Shown here: in pieces, positions 1 through 6,951 of the stretch
Layout of the letters: every line of letters starts with the position of its first letter
Position numbering within the stretch: position 1 is the stretch's first letter
Made by a program: the position numbers and the translations under genes
From: Aquisalinus sp.
GTDB taxonomy: Bacteria; Pseudomonadota; Alphaproteobacteria; Caulobacterales; Parvularculaceae
Direction of reading: 5' to 3'
DNA length: 35,916 bases
Assembly (NCBI GenBank): GCA_022763115.1
Contig: JALEGJ010000087.1
Span: 1 to 35,916 of the forward strand
Notes under the pieces: model-generated
Seen by the model: the letters and a program-made list of their open reading frames with translations, nothing else
Database searches by the model: none
Told to the model about the DNA's origin: nothing

Positions 1-184
1 CCACATGGTCAGCAAGGTCCATCTCCGGCGGCTTGCCATAAACCTGACAGCGGAAGCCGAGCTCGGCATATTCTTCCGACCGCGTGATGCCGGATGTCCC
101 CTTGCGCAGGGCGTCCGTTACATCGTCGGCGTTGTTGCCGATAGAAGAAACAATGCCGAGACCAGAAATAACGACGCGCCGCAT
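1..184 (-). CDS. fabB: Beta-ketoacyl-ACP synthase I, N-terminal part (cut by window edge)
   Basis: Only the first 61 codons lie in the window. The reverse-strand protein starts MRRVVISGLGIVSSIGNN and continues with a TSGI segment, the usual N-terminus of KAS I/II condensing enzymes. The catalytic Cys-His-His residues lie outside the window, so FabB rather than FabF rests on context: fabA lies directly upstream, and fabA-fabB is the standard pair that makes and elongates the cis-3-decenoyl intermediate of unsaturated fatty acid synthesis. A strong Shine-Dalgarno site, GGAGGA on the minus strand (191-196), sits 6 nt before the ATG and fixes the start. The gap to fabA is 76 nt, consistent with co-transcription. 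Confidence 0.88.
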   Translation of the reverse strand, partial: MRRVVISGLGIVSSIGNNADDVTDALRKGTSGITRSEEYAELGFRCQVYGKPPEMDLADHV

Positions 185-260
185 GAGCAATCCTCCGATT
201 ATCTTTATCTAGTAGAGGGAGCGTTTGCCGCTCCTCTTTAATATTGTCAGGCGTAGACTG

Positions 261-788
261 TTAAAGGGCACCAGCCTGCAGGGCTTCCTGTGAGAACAGT
301 CCGACACGCAGGTCTTTCGCCGTGTAGATGTGTTTGTCATCGACAAACATCTTGCCGTCCGCAATGCCAAGAACCAGCTTGCCGCGCATCATCCGGCGCA
401 TGTTGATCTCATACCGCACCAGCTTTGCATGCGGGAGCACTTGCCCGGTAAACTTGATCTCCTTGGCACCAAGGGCGCGCCCGGAACCTGGTTCACCGGA
501 CCAGGTGAGGAAAAAGCCAACGAGTTGCCATAGGGCATCAAGACCGAGGCAACCCGGCATTACCGGGTCACCGGGGAAATGGCAGTCGAAAAACCATAGG
601 TCCTTGTGCACATCCAGTTCCGCCAGAATATGCCCCTTGCCATACTCGCCGCCGTCTTCGGTGATTGACGTGATGCGGTCAAACATCAGCATCGGCGGCA
701 CAGGCAGTTGCGCTGTGCCGGGGCCGCGCAGGCCATTCATGCCGCAATCAATAAGTTCATCTTTGGTGAAGCTGTTTTTCGTGGTCAT
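261..788 (-). CDS. fabA: 3-hydroxydecanoyl-ACP dehydratase/isomerase
   Basis: A 175-residue cytoplasmic enzyme that dehydrates 3-hydroxydecanoyl-ACP and isomerises trans-2- to cis-3-decenoyl-ACP, the branch point to unsaturated fatty acids. The family core is intact: [14 protein letters not shown] puts the catalytic His at residue 70 and the partner Asp at residue 84, in GLDALWQL. These are the positions known from the E. coli enzyme. KFTGQVLP and the [11 protein letters not shown] tail also match FabA rather than FabZ, and the length is normal for FabA (about 171-175). The reading frame is open for 30 more codons upstream. I chose the ATG at 788 because it gives the family N-terminus and has GGAAAG just upstream. 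fabB follows on the same strand. Confidence 0.95.
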   Translation of the reverse strand: MTTKNSFTKDELIDCGMNGLRGPGTAQLPVPPMLMFDRITSITEDGGEYGKGHILAELDVHKDLWFFDCHFPGDPVMPGCLGLDALWQLVGFFLTWSGEPGSGRALGAKEIKFTGQVLPHAKLVRYEINMRRMMRGKLVLGIADGKMFVDDKHIYTAKDLRVGLFSQEALQAGAL

Positions 789-845
789 CCGCTGCTTTCC
801 GGAAAATGTGAGGGCGTGAAACAATATGTAACAATTGGAAACCCA

Positions 846-874
846 CACATAAAGGGCGCTGTAAGCAGCGTCAA
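846..874 (-). promoter_or_regulatory. Candidate sigma-70-type promoter of fabA-fabB
   Basis: On the minus strand TTGACG (869-874) is followed by a 17-nt spacer and TATGTG (846-851). This would start transcription around 839 and give a leader of about 50 nt before the fabA ATG. The -35 element is good and the -10 element is weak. No FabR or FadR palindrome was recognised. The call is inferred from spacing and position only. Confidence 0.4.
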
Positions 875-906
875 TCAATCCATCATCGCAGTGGAAAGTG
901 CCGAAA

Positions 907-1407
907 CTAGTGGTCAGCCAGGCCCCAAAGGGCCTGCTGCGGCACCCAGCCCCGAAAGCGCCCGGTGCGCACCTGACACCAGTCCTGTTTGCAGCCTTCC
1001 GACTTGACGATCAGACCGTCGGCCAGTTGTGCACGCGCTTGCGCGCCTGCCTGTGGCTGCTTGTGCAGGGCTGTGCCGCCCTCTGTTCGTACCATCACCA
1101 TATCGGCGCTGACCAGCTGCGAGCGGTGCACCCAGGCTGTCGCGCCTTCAGGATCCTCGATCTGTCGCCAGACATCATCGCGCGTTTCCGCGATGATTTT
1201 CACCGGCAGGTGCTTGCGCTGGAAAGTGTAGCGGATCTCGCCGTCGAAGGACGGACGCAGCCGCCCCCATGTCTCGTCATTCTTCAGGTTAACGAAGCGG
1301 GGCACCGGCAGGCCGGAATGGCCGATGCGTGGTTCCTGCGCGATCGCAAAAGAACCGGTCAGCAGAAGTGCGGAAGTCAGGAGGAGGGTGAGGCAGGTTT
1401 TATACAT
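907..1407 (-). CDS. Exported SH3-domain protein
   Basis: A 166-residue protein with a clear Sec signal peptide: a basic start, a leucine-rich core and a likely cleavage after FAIA (residue 23). Two bacterial SH3-like repeats follow. The first covers about residues 35-100 and contains RFVNLKNDE and [19 protein letters not shown]. The second covers about 103-162 and contains the [21 protein letters not shown] pattern. Bacterial SH3 domains of this type usually bind peptidoglycan or mediate periplasmic protein contacts; the ligand cannot be read from the sequence. Alphaproteobacteria often carry a gene of this kind divergent from a 2-hydroxyacid dehydrogenase, as here. The 109-nt spacer to the dehydrogenase gene holds a CtrA-like site. 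Confidence 0.8.
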   Translation of the reverse strand: MYKTCLTLLLTSALLLTGSFAIAQEPRIGHSGLPVPRFVNLKNDETWGRLRPSFDGEIRYTFQRKHLPVKIIAETRDDVWRQIEDPEGATAWVHRSQLVSADMVMVRTEGGTALHKQPQAGAQARAQLADGLIVKSEGCKQDWCQVRTGRFRGWVPQQALWGLADH

Positions 1408-1469
1408 TTTGCGCGACGGTGCATTCTTTACGAAACATGAAACTTGTCGCTACAAACATCATAACGGGC

Positions 1470-1484
1470 TTAATGCCCGGTTAA
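1470..1484. promoter_or_regulatory. CtrA-type site TTAA-N7-TTAA
   Basis: An exact TTAA-N7-TTAA lies in the divergent spacer, 32 nt before the dehydrogenase ATG and 62 nt from the SH3-protein start. This is the consensus for the cell-cycle response regulator CtrA in alphaproteobacteria. The same bases also form a small hairpin (GGGC and GCCC arms around TTAAT). Such a motif is expected about 0.5 times by chance in 36 kb, so the call rests mainly on its location. Confidence 0.35.
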
Positions 1485-1516
1485 GAATAAGCGCAGGCGG
1501 GAAAGAAGTTGAGCCA

Positions 1517-2503
1517 ATGAGTGAGCAGCCATTGAAAGTTATCCTGACGCGTAAATTGCCAGCGGAAGTCGAGCAGCGCCTGTCGGATCTTTTCGATGTT
1601 ACGGCGTATAATGATGACAAGCCGATGCCCCAGCCAGCCCTCGCGGAAGCAGTGCAGCGGTGTGATGTCCTGGCGTGCACACTCGGGGATCGCATTGACG
1701 AAGACCTGCTCACGCTCGCCGGGCCGCGCCTTAAGCTGATTGCAAATTTCGGCGCCGGGGTGGACCATATTGATGTGCAGGCCGCATCAGCCCGGGGTAT
1801 CACGGTCACCAATACGCCTTCCGTACTGGCCGAGGATGCAGCCGACATGGTTATGGCGCTTATTATGGCCGTGCCACGTCGGCTTGTGGAGGGGGTAGAG
1901 GCCCTGCGCGATGGTCGCTTTACGGGCTGGTCCCCCACCTGGATGCTGGGGCATCGCGTCCGCGGCAAAAAACTCGGTATCATCGGACTTGGCCGGGTAG
2001 GTCAGGCTGTTGCAAGACGCGCCCGTGCCTTTGGGTTATCCGTACACTACCACAATCGTAACCGCATCAATACGCATATCGAGAACGAACTGGAGGCAAC
2101 CTACTGGGACAGTCTGGATCAGATGCTCTCCCGCGTCGATATTGTTTCTGTCAATTGCCCGCAGACCCCCGCAACCTATCACCTGCTGTCCCGGCGACGG
2201 CTGGAGCTGCTGCACAAGGACGCCTATATCGTCAACATATCGCGTGGTGACATTATTGATGAAGAGGCCCTGGCTGACATGATTGCTGAAAAGCGCCTTG
2301 GCGGGGCGGGTCTTGATGTGTTTTCAAAGGAACCTGCTGTCAACGCGCAGTTGATGAAGGCGCCCAACGTAGTCCTTCTGCCGCATATGGCCTCCGCAAC
2401 AGTCGAGAGCCGTATTGATATGGGGGACCGTATGCTGATTAACATAAAAATGTTCGCTGATGGCCATAAACCGCCGGACAGGATCATCCCCGAGATGTTG
2501 TGA
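1517..2503 (+). CDS. D-2-hydroxyacid dehydrogenase (glyoxylate/hydroxypyruvate reductase type)
   Basis: A 328-residue NAD(P)-dependent oxidoreductase of the D-isomer-specific 2-hydroxyacid dehydrogenase family. Visible signatures: NFGAGVDHIDV at the domain hinge (residues 77-87), the Rossmann dinucleotide-binding GLGRVG (157-162), and the catalytic triad Arg243 (in VNISRGDIID), Glu272 (in FSKEP) and His290 (in LLPHMASAT). The family reduces 2-keto acids such as glyoxylate, hydroxypyruvate or phenylpyruvate; which one is used here is open. The frame is open upstream, but the ATG at 1517 gives the normal N-terminus and has a GAAAGAAG site about 10 nt upstream. Its stop overlaps the next start (TGATG), so the two genes should be translationally coupled. 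Confidence 0.9.
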   Translation: MSEQPLKVILTRKLPAEVEQRLSDLFDVTAYNDDKPMPQPALAEAVQRCDVLACTLGDRIDEDLLTLAGPRLKLIANFGAGVDHIDVQAASARGITVTNTPSVLAEDAADMVMALIMAVPRRLVEGVEALRDGRFTGWSPTWMLGHRVRGKKLGIIGLGRVGQAVARRARAFGLSVHYHNRNRINTHIENELEATYWDSLDQMLSRVDIVSVNCPQTPATYHLLSRRRLELLHKDAYIVNISRGDIIDEEALADMIAEKRLGGAGLDVFSKEPAVNAQLMKAPNVVLLPHMASATVESRIDMGDRMLINIKMFADGHKPPDRIIPEML

Positions 2504-2691
2504 TGCAATGGCTTCTACGAGGCTGCCCGGGCCTGCCGGTCTGGGCGAGAGTAATTATGGTCTCGATAACAGGGCTGTTATTGTTCTACGGTCTGTTTAT
2601 TATTTTCTATCTGGTATTTGATGCAGATTATCGCGCATCAATGTTGAAGTCCGAATCTTTAGATTCGGACTATCACCAGCAATCAAATTGA
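2503..2691 (+). CDS. Small single-span membrane protein, unknown function
   Basis: A 62-residue protein whose ATG overlaps the stop of the dehydrogenase gene (TGATG), the best evidence that it is translated. It has a short N-terminal stretch with a few basic residues, one long hydrophobic helix (about residues 18-40, rich in Leu/Phe/Ile), and a polar, Ser/Asp-rich C-terminus, so an inner-membrane single-pass protein is likely. I recognise no family. A GTG three bases upstream (2500) is an alternative start. The last codons contain a perfect palindrome (2648-2671) that may serve as a terminator and therefore dictates part of the C-terminal sequence. It could be a spurious reading frame, but the coupling argues against that. 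Confidence 0.55.
   Translation: MQWLLRGCPGLPVWARVIMVSITGLLLFYGLFIIFYLVFDADYRASMLKSESLDSDYHQQSN
2648..2671. terminator. Perfect palindrome, probable bidirectional terminator
   Basis: Two 11-nt arms (AGTCCGAATCT and its complement) are separated by TT, or give a 10-bp stem with a TTTA loop. The hairpin lies inside the last codons of the small membrane-protein gene and 25 nt from the stop of the convergent yceI-like gene, the place for a shared terminator. There is no T-run on either side, so intrinsic termination would be weak. A regulatory protein site is the alternative. Confidence 0.45.
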
Positions 2692-2696
2692 CAATC

Positions 2697-3317
2697 TTAC
2701 TGCCGGATAAACTCGCCATAAAATTCCAGTGTCACATCATCTGACAATAAGCCTTCATAACGGTCCACACCGAATGCAATCCGATCAATCACCATGCTGC
2801 CCTCAAAGCCAACCGTATAGCGCTGGTTAATTGTATTCCGGGCACCCCCGATAAAGACAACGTCCATGGAAACAGGCTGAGTGATGCCTTTCAGGGTCAA
2901 CTCGCCATCTACAACACCCGTTGTCTCGCCAGTGACTGTAATGCCCGTTGAGACAAAGCGCGCTTCCGGGTGATTTTCAGTATCAAACCAGGCGGGGCCG
3001 ATCAGTTTCTCCGCAAAAGGCGGGTTGTTAACGTCAAGAGAGCGCACATCAACAAGTGCCTCAAGCCTGGCACGCGCCGGGTTCGCTTCATCAAACTCAA
3101 GGCTGGCGTCGAACGTGTTGAACCGTCCCACATAAGTGGACAATTCCAGGTGCCCGATCTTGAACAACAGTGTGGCATGTGCCGGATCCAGCTTGTAGGT
3201 GCCAGCGCGCAAGGCGCTTGCTTCGGTCGTCACATTCGGTGCCAACACACTGGCACAAGAGACGGATAAAAGGGCTAATAGGGAGATGAGCGGGAAGCGG
3301 ATCAGTTCATGTTTCAT
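2697..3317 (-). CDS. YceI-family lipoprotein (polyisoprenoid-binding fold)
   Basis: A 206-residue protein with a lipoprotein signal peptide (hydrophobic core, lipobox LSVSC with Cys21) and a complete YceI domain from about residue 38. Domain marks include YKLDPAHATLLFKIGHLELSTYVGRF at its start, FDTENHPEARFVS, and GELTLKGITQPVSMDVVF. Proteins of this lipocalin-like fold bind isoprenoid lipids and are usually soluble in the periplasm; here the protein should be anchored to a membrane. It is the last gene of the minus-strand run that begins with the glycosyltransferase gene, 33 nt downstream of the MoeB/ThiF-like gene. The ligand and any functional link to those genes are unknown. Confidence 0.88.
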   Translation of the reverse strand: MKHELIRFPLISLLALLSVSCASVLAPNVTTEASALRAGTYKLDPAHATLLFKIGHLELSTYVGRFNTFDASLEFDEANPARARLEALVDVRSLDVNNPPFAEKLIGPAWFDTENHPEARFVSTGITVTGETTGVVDGELTLKGITQPVSMDVVFIGGARNTINQRYTVGFEGSMVIDRIAFGVDRYEGLLSDDVTLEFYGEFIRQ

Positions 3318-3350
3318 GTAAACCCTCCTGCCATGCGCACTGGCATCTGG

Positions 3351-4103
3351 CTAATCACCTTTATGCGCGGGGCAAGCGGGGTCACGGAGGAGTTTTACGC
3401 GGCGCGTTTCACCCGTAAGGCCGCTGTAAATGAGAAGGTGTCCTGTGAGGCTCGGCCCCAGCCCGGTGATTTCCTTGATGACTTCCATGGCAGCCATATG
3501 GCCAACCGTTCCCGGTACAGCGCCCAAAACGCCTTCCAGTTCGCAGTCGGCGAAGTCTTCCGGCTCTTCCGGCACAAAGCATTTGTAGCAGGGCTGGTCG
3601 GTTTCATGGCCGTGAAAGACGGCAACCTGCCCGTCAAACTTGCCGATTGCGGCGCTGACCAGTGGTTTCCGTGCGGCAATGCAGGCGTCATTCAGGGCGT
3701 AGCGCGCGCTGAAATTATCGACACCCTCAATCACTAGATTATAGTTGCTAATCAGATCTTCGGCATTCTCATCCGTAAGGCGCTCCGTATACGCTGTGAA
3801 AGTTACATCCGGATTGAGGGGCGATAAGCGCTGGATAGCAATAGCCACTTTCGGTTTGTCAATGTCTTCGATTGTGTAAAGAGTTTGTCTTTGCAGGTTG
3901 GATAGTGCCACCGTGTCATCATCACAAATACCGATATGGCCGACGCCAGCTGCGGTGAGGCAGGACAGGATCGGGCATCCAAGCCCGCCAGCGCCGACAA
4001 CAAGTACACTCGCATTGAGTAGTTTTTGCTGCCCTTGCCCCCCCACTTCCGGTAAGAGGATGTGGCGTTTATAGCGTTCGATCTGGTCAGGCGTCAGCGG
4101 CAT
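3351..4103 (-). CDS. MoeB/ThiF/HesA-family adenylyltransferase
   Basis: A 250-residue E1-like enzyme that adenylates the C-terminal Gly-Gly of a sulfur-carrier protein (MoaD or ThiS type) for molybdopterin or thiamine synthesis. Visible: RYKRHILLPEVGGQGQQKL at the start, the nucleotide loop GAGGLG (37-42), LSNLQRQTLY (68-76), GVDNFSARY, and CYKC (172-175) as the first half of the structural zinc site. Cys187 falls where ThiF/MoeB have the conserved cysteine. The second zinc pair, normally CxxC near the C-terminus, reads C244-P-A-H247, so a His would be the fourth ligand. Neither moaD/moaE nor thi genes are nearby, so MoeB versus ThiF cannot be decided. The gene lies 18 nt after dut. Confidence 0.85.
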   Translation of the reverse strand: MPLTPDQIERYKRHILLPEVGGQGQQKLLNASVLVVGAGGLGCPILSCLTAAGVGHIGICDDDTVALSNLQRQTLYTIEDIDKPKVAIAIQRLSPLNPDVTFTAYTERLTDENAEDLISNYNLVIEGVDNFSARYALNDACIAARKPLVSAAIGKFDGQVAVFHGHETDQPCYKCFVPEEPEDFADCELEGVLGAVPGTVGHMAAMEVIKEITGLGPSLTGHLLIYSGLTGETRRVKLLRDPACPAHKGD

Positions 4104-4121
4104 TTTATGCAGATACGTCTC

Positions 4122-4580
4122 TTATACGCCGGTTGAACCAAAACCGCCTGTTCCCCTGGCCGTATCATCCAGTTCATCAGCTTCTTCAAAGTGCGCCTGC
4201 CACACGGGGCAGATCACCATCTGTCCGATGCGATCTCCACGATTGATTGTAAAGTCTTCTGCACCATGATTGATCAGGATAACTTTTAACTCACCGCGGT
4301 AATCCGCATCGATGGTGCCGGGTGCATTGACGCAAGAGATGCCGTGTTTCGCAGCAAGACCGGAGCGTGGGCGCATCTGCGCCTCCCATCCGGGGGGCAG
4401 GGCAATGGCTATACCTGTTGGCACCATGAAGCGCTCACCGGGCTTGAGCGTCAATGGCTCTTCTTCCGGCAGTGCGGCGCGCACATCTGCGCCAGCTGCC
4501 AGTTCGGTTTCATAAGAGGGCAAGTCAAGGCTCGCTCCGTGAGGCAGGCGTTTTACTTTAACCAGAGGTGAGTCGTTCAT
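4122..4580 (-). CDS. dut: Deoxyuridine 5'-triphosphate nucleotidohydrolase (dUTPase)
   Basis: A 152-residue homotrimeric-type dUTPase that hydrolyses dUTP to dUMP and pyrophosphate, keeping uracil out of DNA and feeding thymidylate synthesis. All five family motifs are present in order: AAGADVRA (28-35), PRSGLA (71-76), [11 protein letters not shown] (88-98, catalytic Asp91), RGDRIGQMV (114-122) and the flexible C-terminal [10 protein letters not shown] (142-151). Length is typical. The start at 4580 was chosen because the family begins with a short basic strand such as PLVKVKRLP; the frame stays open 20 codons further upstream. The gene lies between the GNAT and MoeB/ThiF-like genes on the same strand. 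A dut next to a MoeB/ThiF-family gene is common in alphaproteobacteria. Confidence 0.95.
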   Translation of the reverse strand: MNDSPLVKVKRLPHGASLDLPSYETELAAGADVRAALPEEEPLTLKPGERFMVPTGIAIALPPGWEAQMRPRSGLAAKHGISCVNAPGTIDADYRGELKVILINHGAEDFTINRGDRIGQMVICPVWQAHFEEADELDDTARGTGGFGSTGV

Positions 4581-4655
4581 GGGGCATATCCGTGTGAGAG
4601 AGTGTGCCCCTGTAGTGGCATATTCCCGGCGGATTTCCAAATTGCAATGTAAGGT

Positions 4656-5189
4656 TTAGTCAGATTGTCTAGCGTACCACTCTTCACGTGATATGGCCCA
4701 GACCGGCAGGATATATTCTTTGTAGTGAAAAATCTCTTGTGTCTTTTGCTGGCCAAGGCGGCGGGCAACAGCTTGTGAGTTTGTATTACCGTCATCAATC
4801 ACGGAAATGATACGATCGAGTTCTGGTTTCTGCTCGAATATCCAGTTGATGGAGGCTATGGCCGCTTCGGTCGCGTACCCCTTTCCCCAGGCTGGGCGTG
4901 CCAGTGTCCAGCCAAGTTCGATGCCCGGCCAGCCCTCCGGACACCATGGACCAACCCGGCCCAGAAATGTGCCGGTTTCTTTTTCTTCCAGAGCGAAGAA
5001 GCCAAAACCACGCCAGTGCCAGTGGCCCATAACCGAGGCCATGTAGCGCCATGAATCTTCCCGGTTCAACGGGCCACCAATAAACCGCGCAACATCTTCG
5101 TCTGCCATCATGGCAGCGTAGCTGTCGAGGTCGTTTTCCTGCAAAGCCCTCAGGATGAGTCTGTCTGTTTCGAGATGGGGTATTGTCAC
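4656..5189 (-). CDS. GNAT-family N-acetyltransferase (RimJ/RimL-like)
   Basis: A 177-residue acetyl-CoA-dependent acyltransferase of the Acetyltransf_3 type. The N-terminus IPHLETDRLILRALQENDL is the classic RimJ/RimL-like opening. IELGWTLARPAWGKGYATEA (about 90-109) contains the pyrophosphate-binding loop (Q/R-x-x-G-x-G/A, here W-G-K-G-Y-A). AVARRLG near residue 139 is the conserved late motif. The substrate cannot be predicted: ribosomal proteins, small molecules and toxins are all possible in this family. The gene starts 10 nt after the stop of the glycosyltransferase gene, so it is probably in one operon with it, and 75 nt separate it from dut. Confidence 0.85.
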   Translation of the reverse strand: MTIPHLETDRLILRALQENDLDSYAAMMADEDVARFIGGPLNREDSWRYMASVMGHWHWRGFGFFALEEKETGTFLGRVGPWCPEGWPGIELGWTLARPAWGKGYATEAAIASINWIFEQKPELDRIISVIDDGNTNSQAVARRLGQQKTQEIFHYKEYILPVWAISREEWYARQSD

Positions 5190-5199
5190 GGGTGATATC

Positions 5200-6366
5200 T
5201 CACATGTTCATCAGAGTGCGCGCCAAATCCATCACGCGTCGGGCGTTGCCATCCCAAGTCATATCGCGGTCCATTATTTTTTCATGCGCGGCGCGACCCA
5301 GTTGTTCTCTCAGTGCTTGATCGGCAACCAGCTTGTCAAGCGTCGCAAAAAAGGCATTTACATTGTCCGGTTCGAACAGCAGGGCGTCCCGACTGTCGTC
5401 AAGCACTTCATGTATATTATCCTGCGCCGGTGCAATAATCGCCTTGCCGGCAGCCATGTATTCAAAAAGTTTGAGAGGCGAGGCATAGGACGTGACGCGC
5501 GGTTGCAGAGCTATGTCGAAAGCAGCCACGTAATCCGGTAACTCTGTACGCTGGACAACGCCGGTGAATGTAACCTGCTTCTCGATATTCAGGCTGGCCG
5601 TCTGGCGCTTCAGTTCCGGCAGGTGAGGACCATCCCCGACAATCAGGCAGTGCAGGTCCGGGTTTTGGCGACTGGCTATATACTCGAGCACCATGTTGAC
5701 GCCATGCCAGTCTCGTACGAAACCGGTAAAGCCCAGCACAGTTTTGCTTTGCAAGTTGTAGCGATTTCGAATGGTACTTTTGTCAAGCAAATTATATTGC
5801 TCGGCATGGATACCATTTGGCATGATATGGATCTTATCCGGGCATACTCCTTCTGCGATCAATTTATCAGCTAGGTTTTGTGTTACCGGCAGAAGAATAT
5901 CAGCACCCCGCCAAACCTGACGCTCGGTCCATCTGGCGAGCCACGGAAGAGAGAGGCCTCCATGCTTTTCACGCTCCTCGCGTAATGGTGCATTCACTTC
6001 CAGTATGTACGGCAATCCGGTTTGCTTCTTGAGCCATAACCCGGAGAGAAAGAACAGGTTGTAGCGTTCATAAATAACAGCCGGTTTTGTCAGTCGTGCT
6101 GCTCGGCGCAGGCGCCACCAGGCGGGCACGGAGTAGGCAAGTTCCATCAGTTCGTAAACTGCCCGTGGCATCAGGGCCTTGAGGTTGTTCGTTTCGCCAG
6201 TACCGGCGTCCATTTTGCGAGAGGGTGTGCCATCAAATTGATCAATCCCATCCGGACTGCATATTGTCAGCTTGCAGCCCTGTTCTTTGAGTGCTGTCGT
6301 CAGTGCTTCGATGTGGACATATTGCCCGTCAGCAGAGCGTGTGCGGTGGCTGTAGAGAATCTTCAT
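5200..6366 (-). CDS. Family GT4 glycosyltransferase
   Basis: A 388-residue GT-B-fold retaining glycosyltransferase. The N-terminal domain begins with a beta strand and the acceptor-side glycine loop (SADGQYVHIEAL, residues 11-22). The C-terminal domain carries GFTGFVRDWHGV, LIVGDGPHLPEL and the donor-binding SPLKLFEYMAAGKAII followed by EPDNVNAF. The first Glu of the usual E-x7-E motif is replaced by Tyr, which occurs in many GT4 enzymes with an ASPLKLFEY motif. It would transfer a nucleotide-activated sugar to a glycan or small acceptor. It heads a minus-strand run with GNAT, dut, MoeB/ThiF-like and YceI-like genes and is about 20 kb from the polysaccharide cluster, so a link to that cluster is only a guess. 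No strong Shine-Dalgarno site is visible. Confidence 0.85.
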   Translation of the reverse strand: MKILYSHRTRSADGQYVHIEALTTALKEQGCKLTICSPDGIDQFDGTPSRKMDAGTGETNNLKALMPRAVYELMELAYSVPAWWRLRRAARLTKPAVIYERYNLFFLSGLWLKKQTGLPYILEVNAPLREEREKHGGLSLPWLARWTERQVWRGADILLPVTQNLADKLIAEGVCPDKIHIMPNGIHAEQYNLLDKSTIRNRYNLQSKTVLGFTGFVRDWHGVNMVLEYIASRQNPDLHCLIVGDGPHLPELKRQTASLNIEKQVTFTGVVQRTELPDYVAAFDIALQPRVTSYASPLKLFEYMAAGKAIIAPAQDNIHEVLDDSRDALLFEPDNVNAFFATLDKLVADQALREQLGRAAHEKIMDRDMTWDGNARRVMDLARTLMNM

Positions 6367-6483
6367 GATGCCCAGTTTAGGGCGTTCGGGTTTGCAGGCG
6401 CTTAAGAAAGTGATTATGGCGATAATTTGTCGTGAGTTTTACTGTTGCACCCAGACATAGCGCGACTGCGTGACATGACCTTA

Positions 6484-6496
6484 GTGCTACTAGCAC
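6484..6496. repeat. 13-nt perfect palindrome (possible operator)
   Basis: GTGCTA-C-TAGCAC lies in the 160-nt spacer between the divergent glycosyltransferase and small-protein genes, 30 nt upstream of the latter's ATG. Size and position fit an operator or a small leader hairpin. No known regulator motif was recognised. Confidence 0.35.
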
Positions 6497-6526
6497 GTAT
6501 TTGTTCTCCCGAAGAGGAAACACAGC

Positions 6527-6811
6527 ATGTCACAGAAAACCCAAGTCGCAGCCTTGTTCTCGAATGTGCGGGATCTTTCAGCGGAAGCTGATGACCTTGG
6601 ACTGAACGAAGTAAAATCAATCCTGGATTATGCCTGCGACAGGCTTGTTCTGGCTTATCACCAGACAATTTCTTCAGCCGAAGCTGAAGCCGATGCCCTT
6701 GACTGGAACCGGGAAGCCTGGCCGTCAGCGACCGCTGTTTTGCTGGAAATGAAAAGCATGATTCGCGCCATGGAAAGTGCTGAAGGCACTGATCAGAACC
6801 AGACAGCGTAG
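6527..6811 (+). CDS. Small helical protein, unknown function
   Basis: A 94-residue soluble protein that I do not recognise. It is acidic and Ala/Glu-rich. It can be drawn as two or three helices: about residues 15-40 with SAEADDLGLNEVKSILDYA, about 48-58, and about 65-83 with WPSATAVLLEMKSMIRAME. There are no cysteine or metal motifs and no signal peptide. A good Shine-Dalgarno site (AGAGGAAA) is placed 7 nt before the ATG. A small palindrome precedes the gene and a strong 12-bp hairpin follows it, so it looks like a single-gene transcription unit. Codon use resembles its neighbours, which supports a real gene. Confidence 0.6.
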   Translation: MSQKTQVAALFSNVRDLSAEADDLGLNEVKSILDYACDRLVLAYHQTISSAEAEADALDWNREAWPSATAVLLEMKSMIRAMESAEGTDQNQTA

Positions 6812-6889
6812 CCGCTCAGTACTCTCCCTCCCGTTCGGCTGCGCAAATCCGCGCCGTCCACTCTCTCCCCCCTGGATGGTACGCGGCCA

Positions 6890-6927
6890 GAAGCCCGCAG
6901 GCATATGCACCATGTCCTGCGGGCTTC
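6890..6927. terminator. 12-bp stem-loop between convergent genes
   Basis: GAAGCCCGCAGG (6890-6901) pairs perfectly with CCTGCGGGCTTC (6916-6927) around a 14-nt loop. It sits between the ends of the plus-strand small-protein gene and the minus-strand Sco-like gene. The stem is very stable. No clear T-run follows on either strand, so it is probably a bidirectional terminator of moderate strength or an RNA end-protecting hairpin. Confidence 0.6.
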
Positions 6928-6951
6928 GCCATGCCTTAAACCGGTCGTGGA

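Noticed and set aside
328..819. 163-codon plus-strand open frame over fabA
   Set aside because: It is antisense to the well-supported fabA gene, has no ribosome site and gives a Ser/Pro/Arg-rich product typical of a complementary-strand frame.
898..1440. 180-codon plus-strand frame over the SH3-protein gene
   Set aside because: The opposite strand encodes a protein with signal peptide and two SH3 repeats. The plus frame has neither motif nor start signal.
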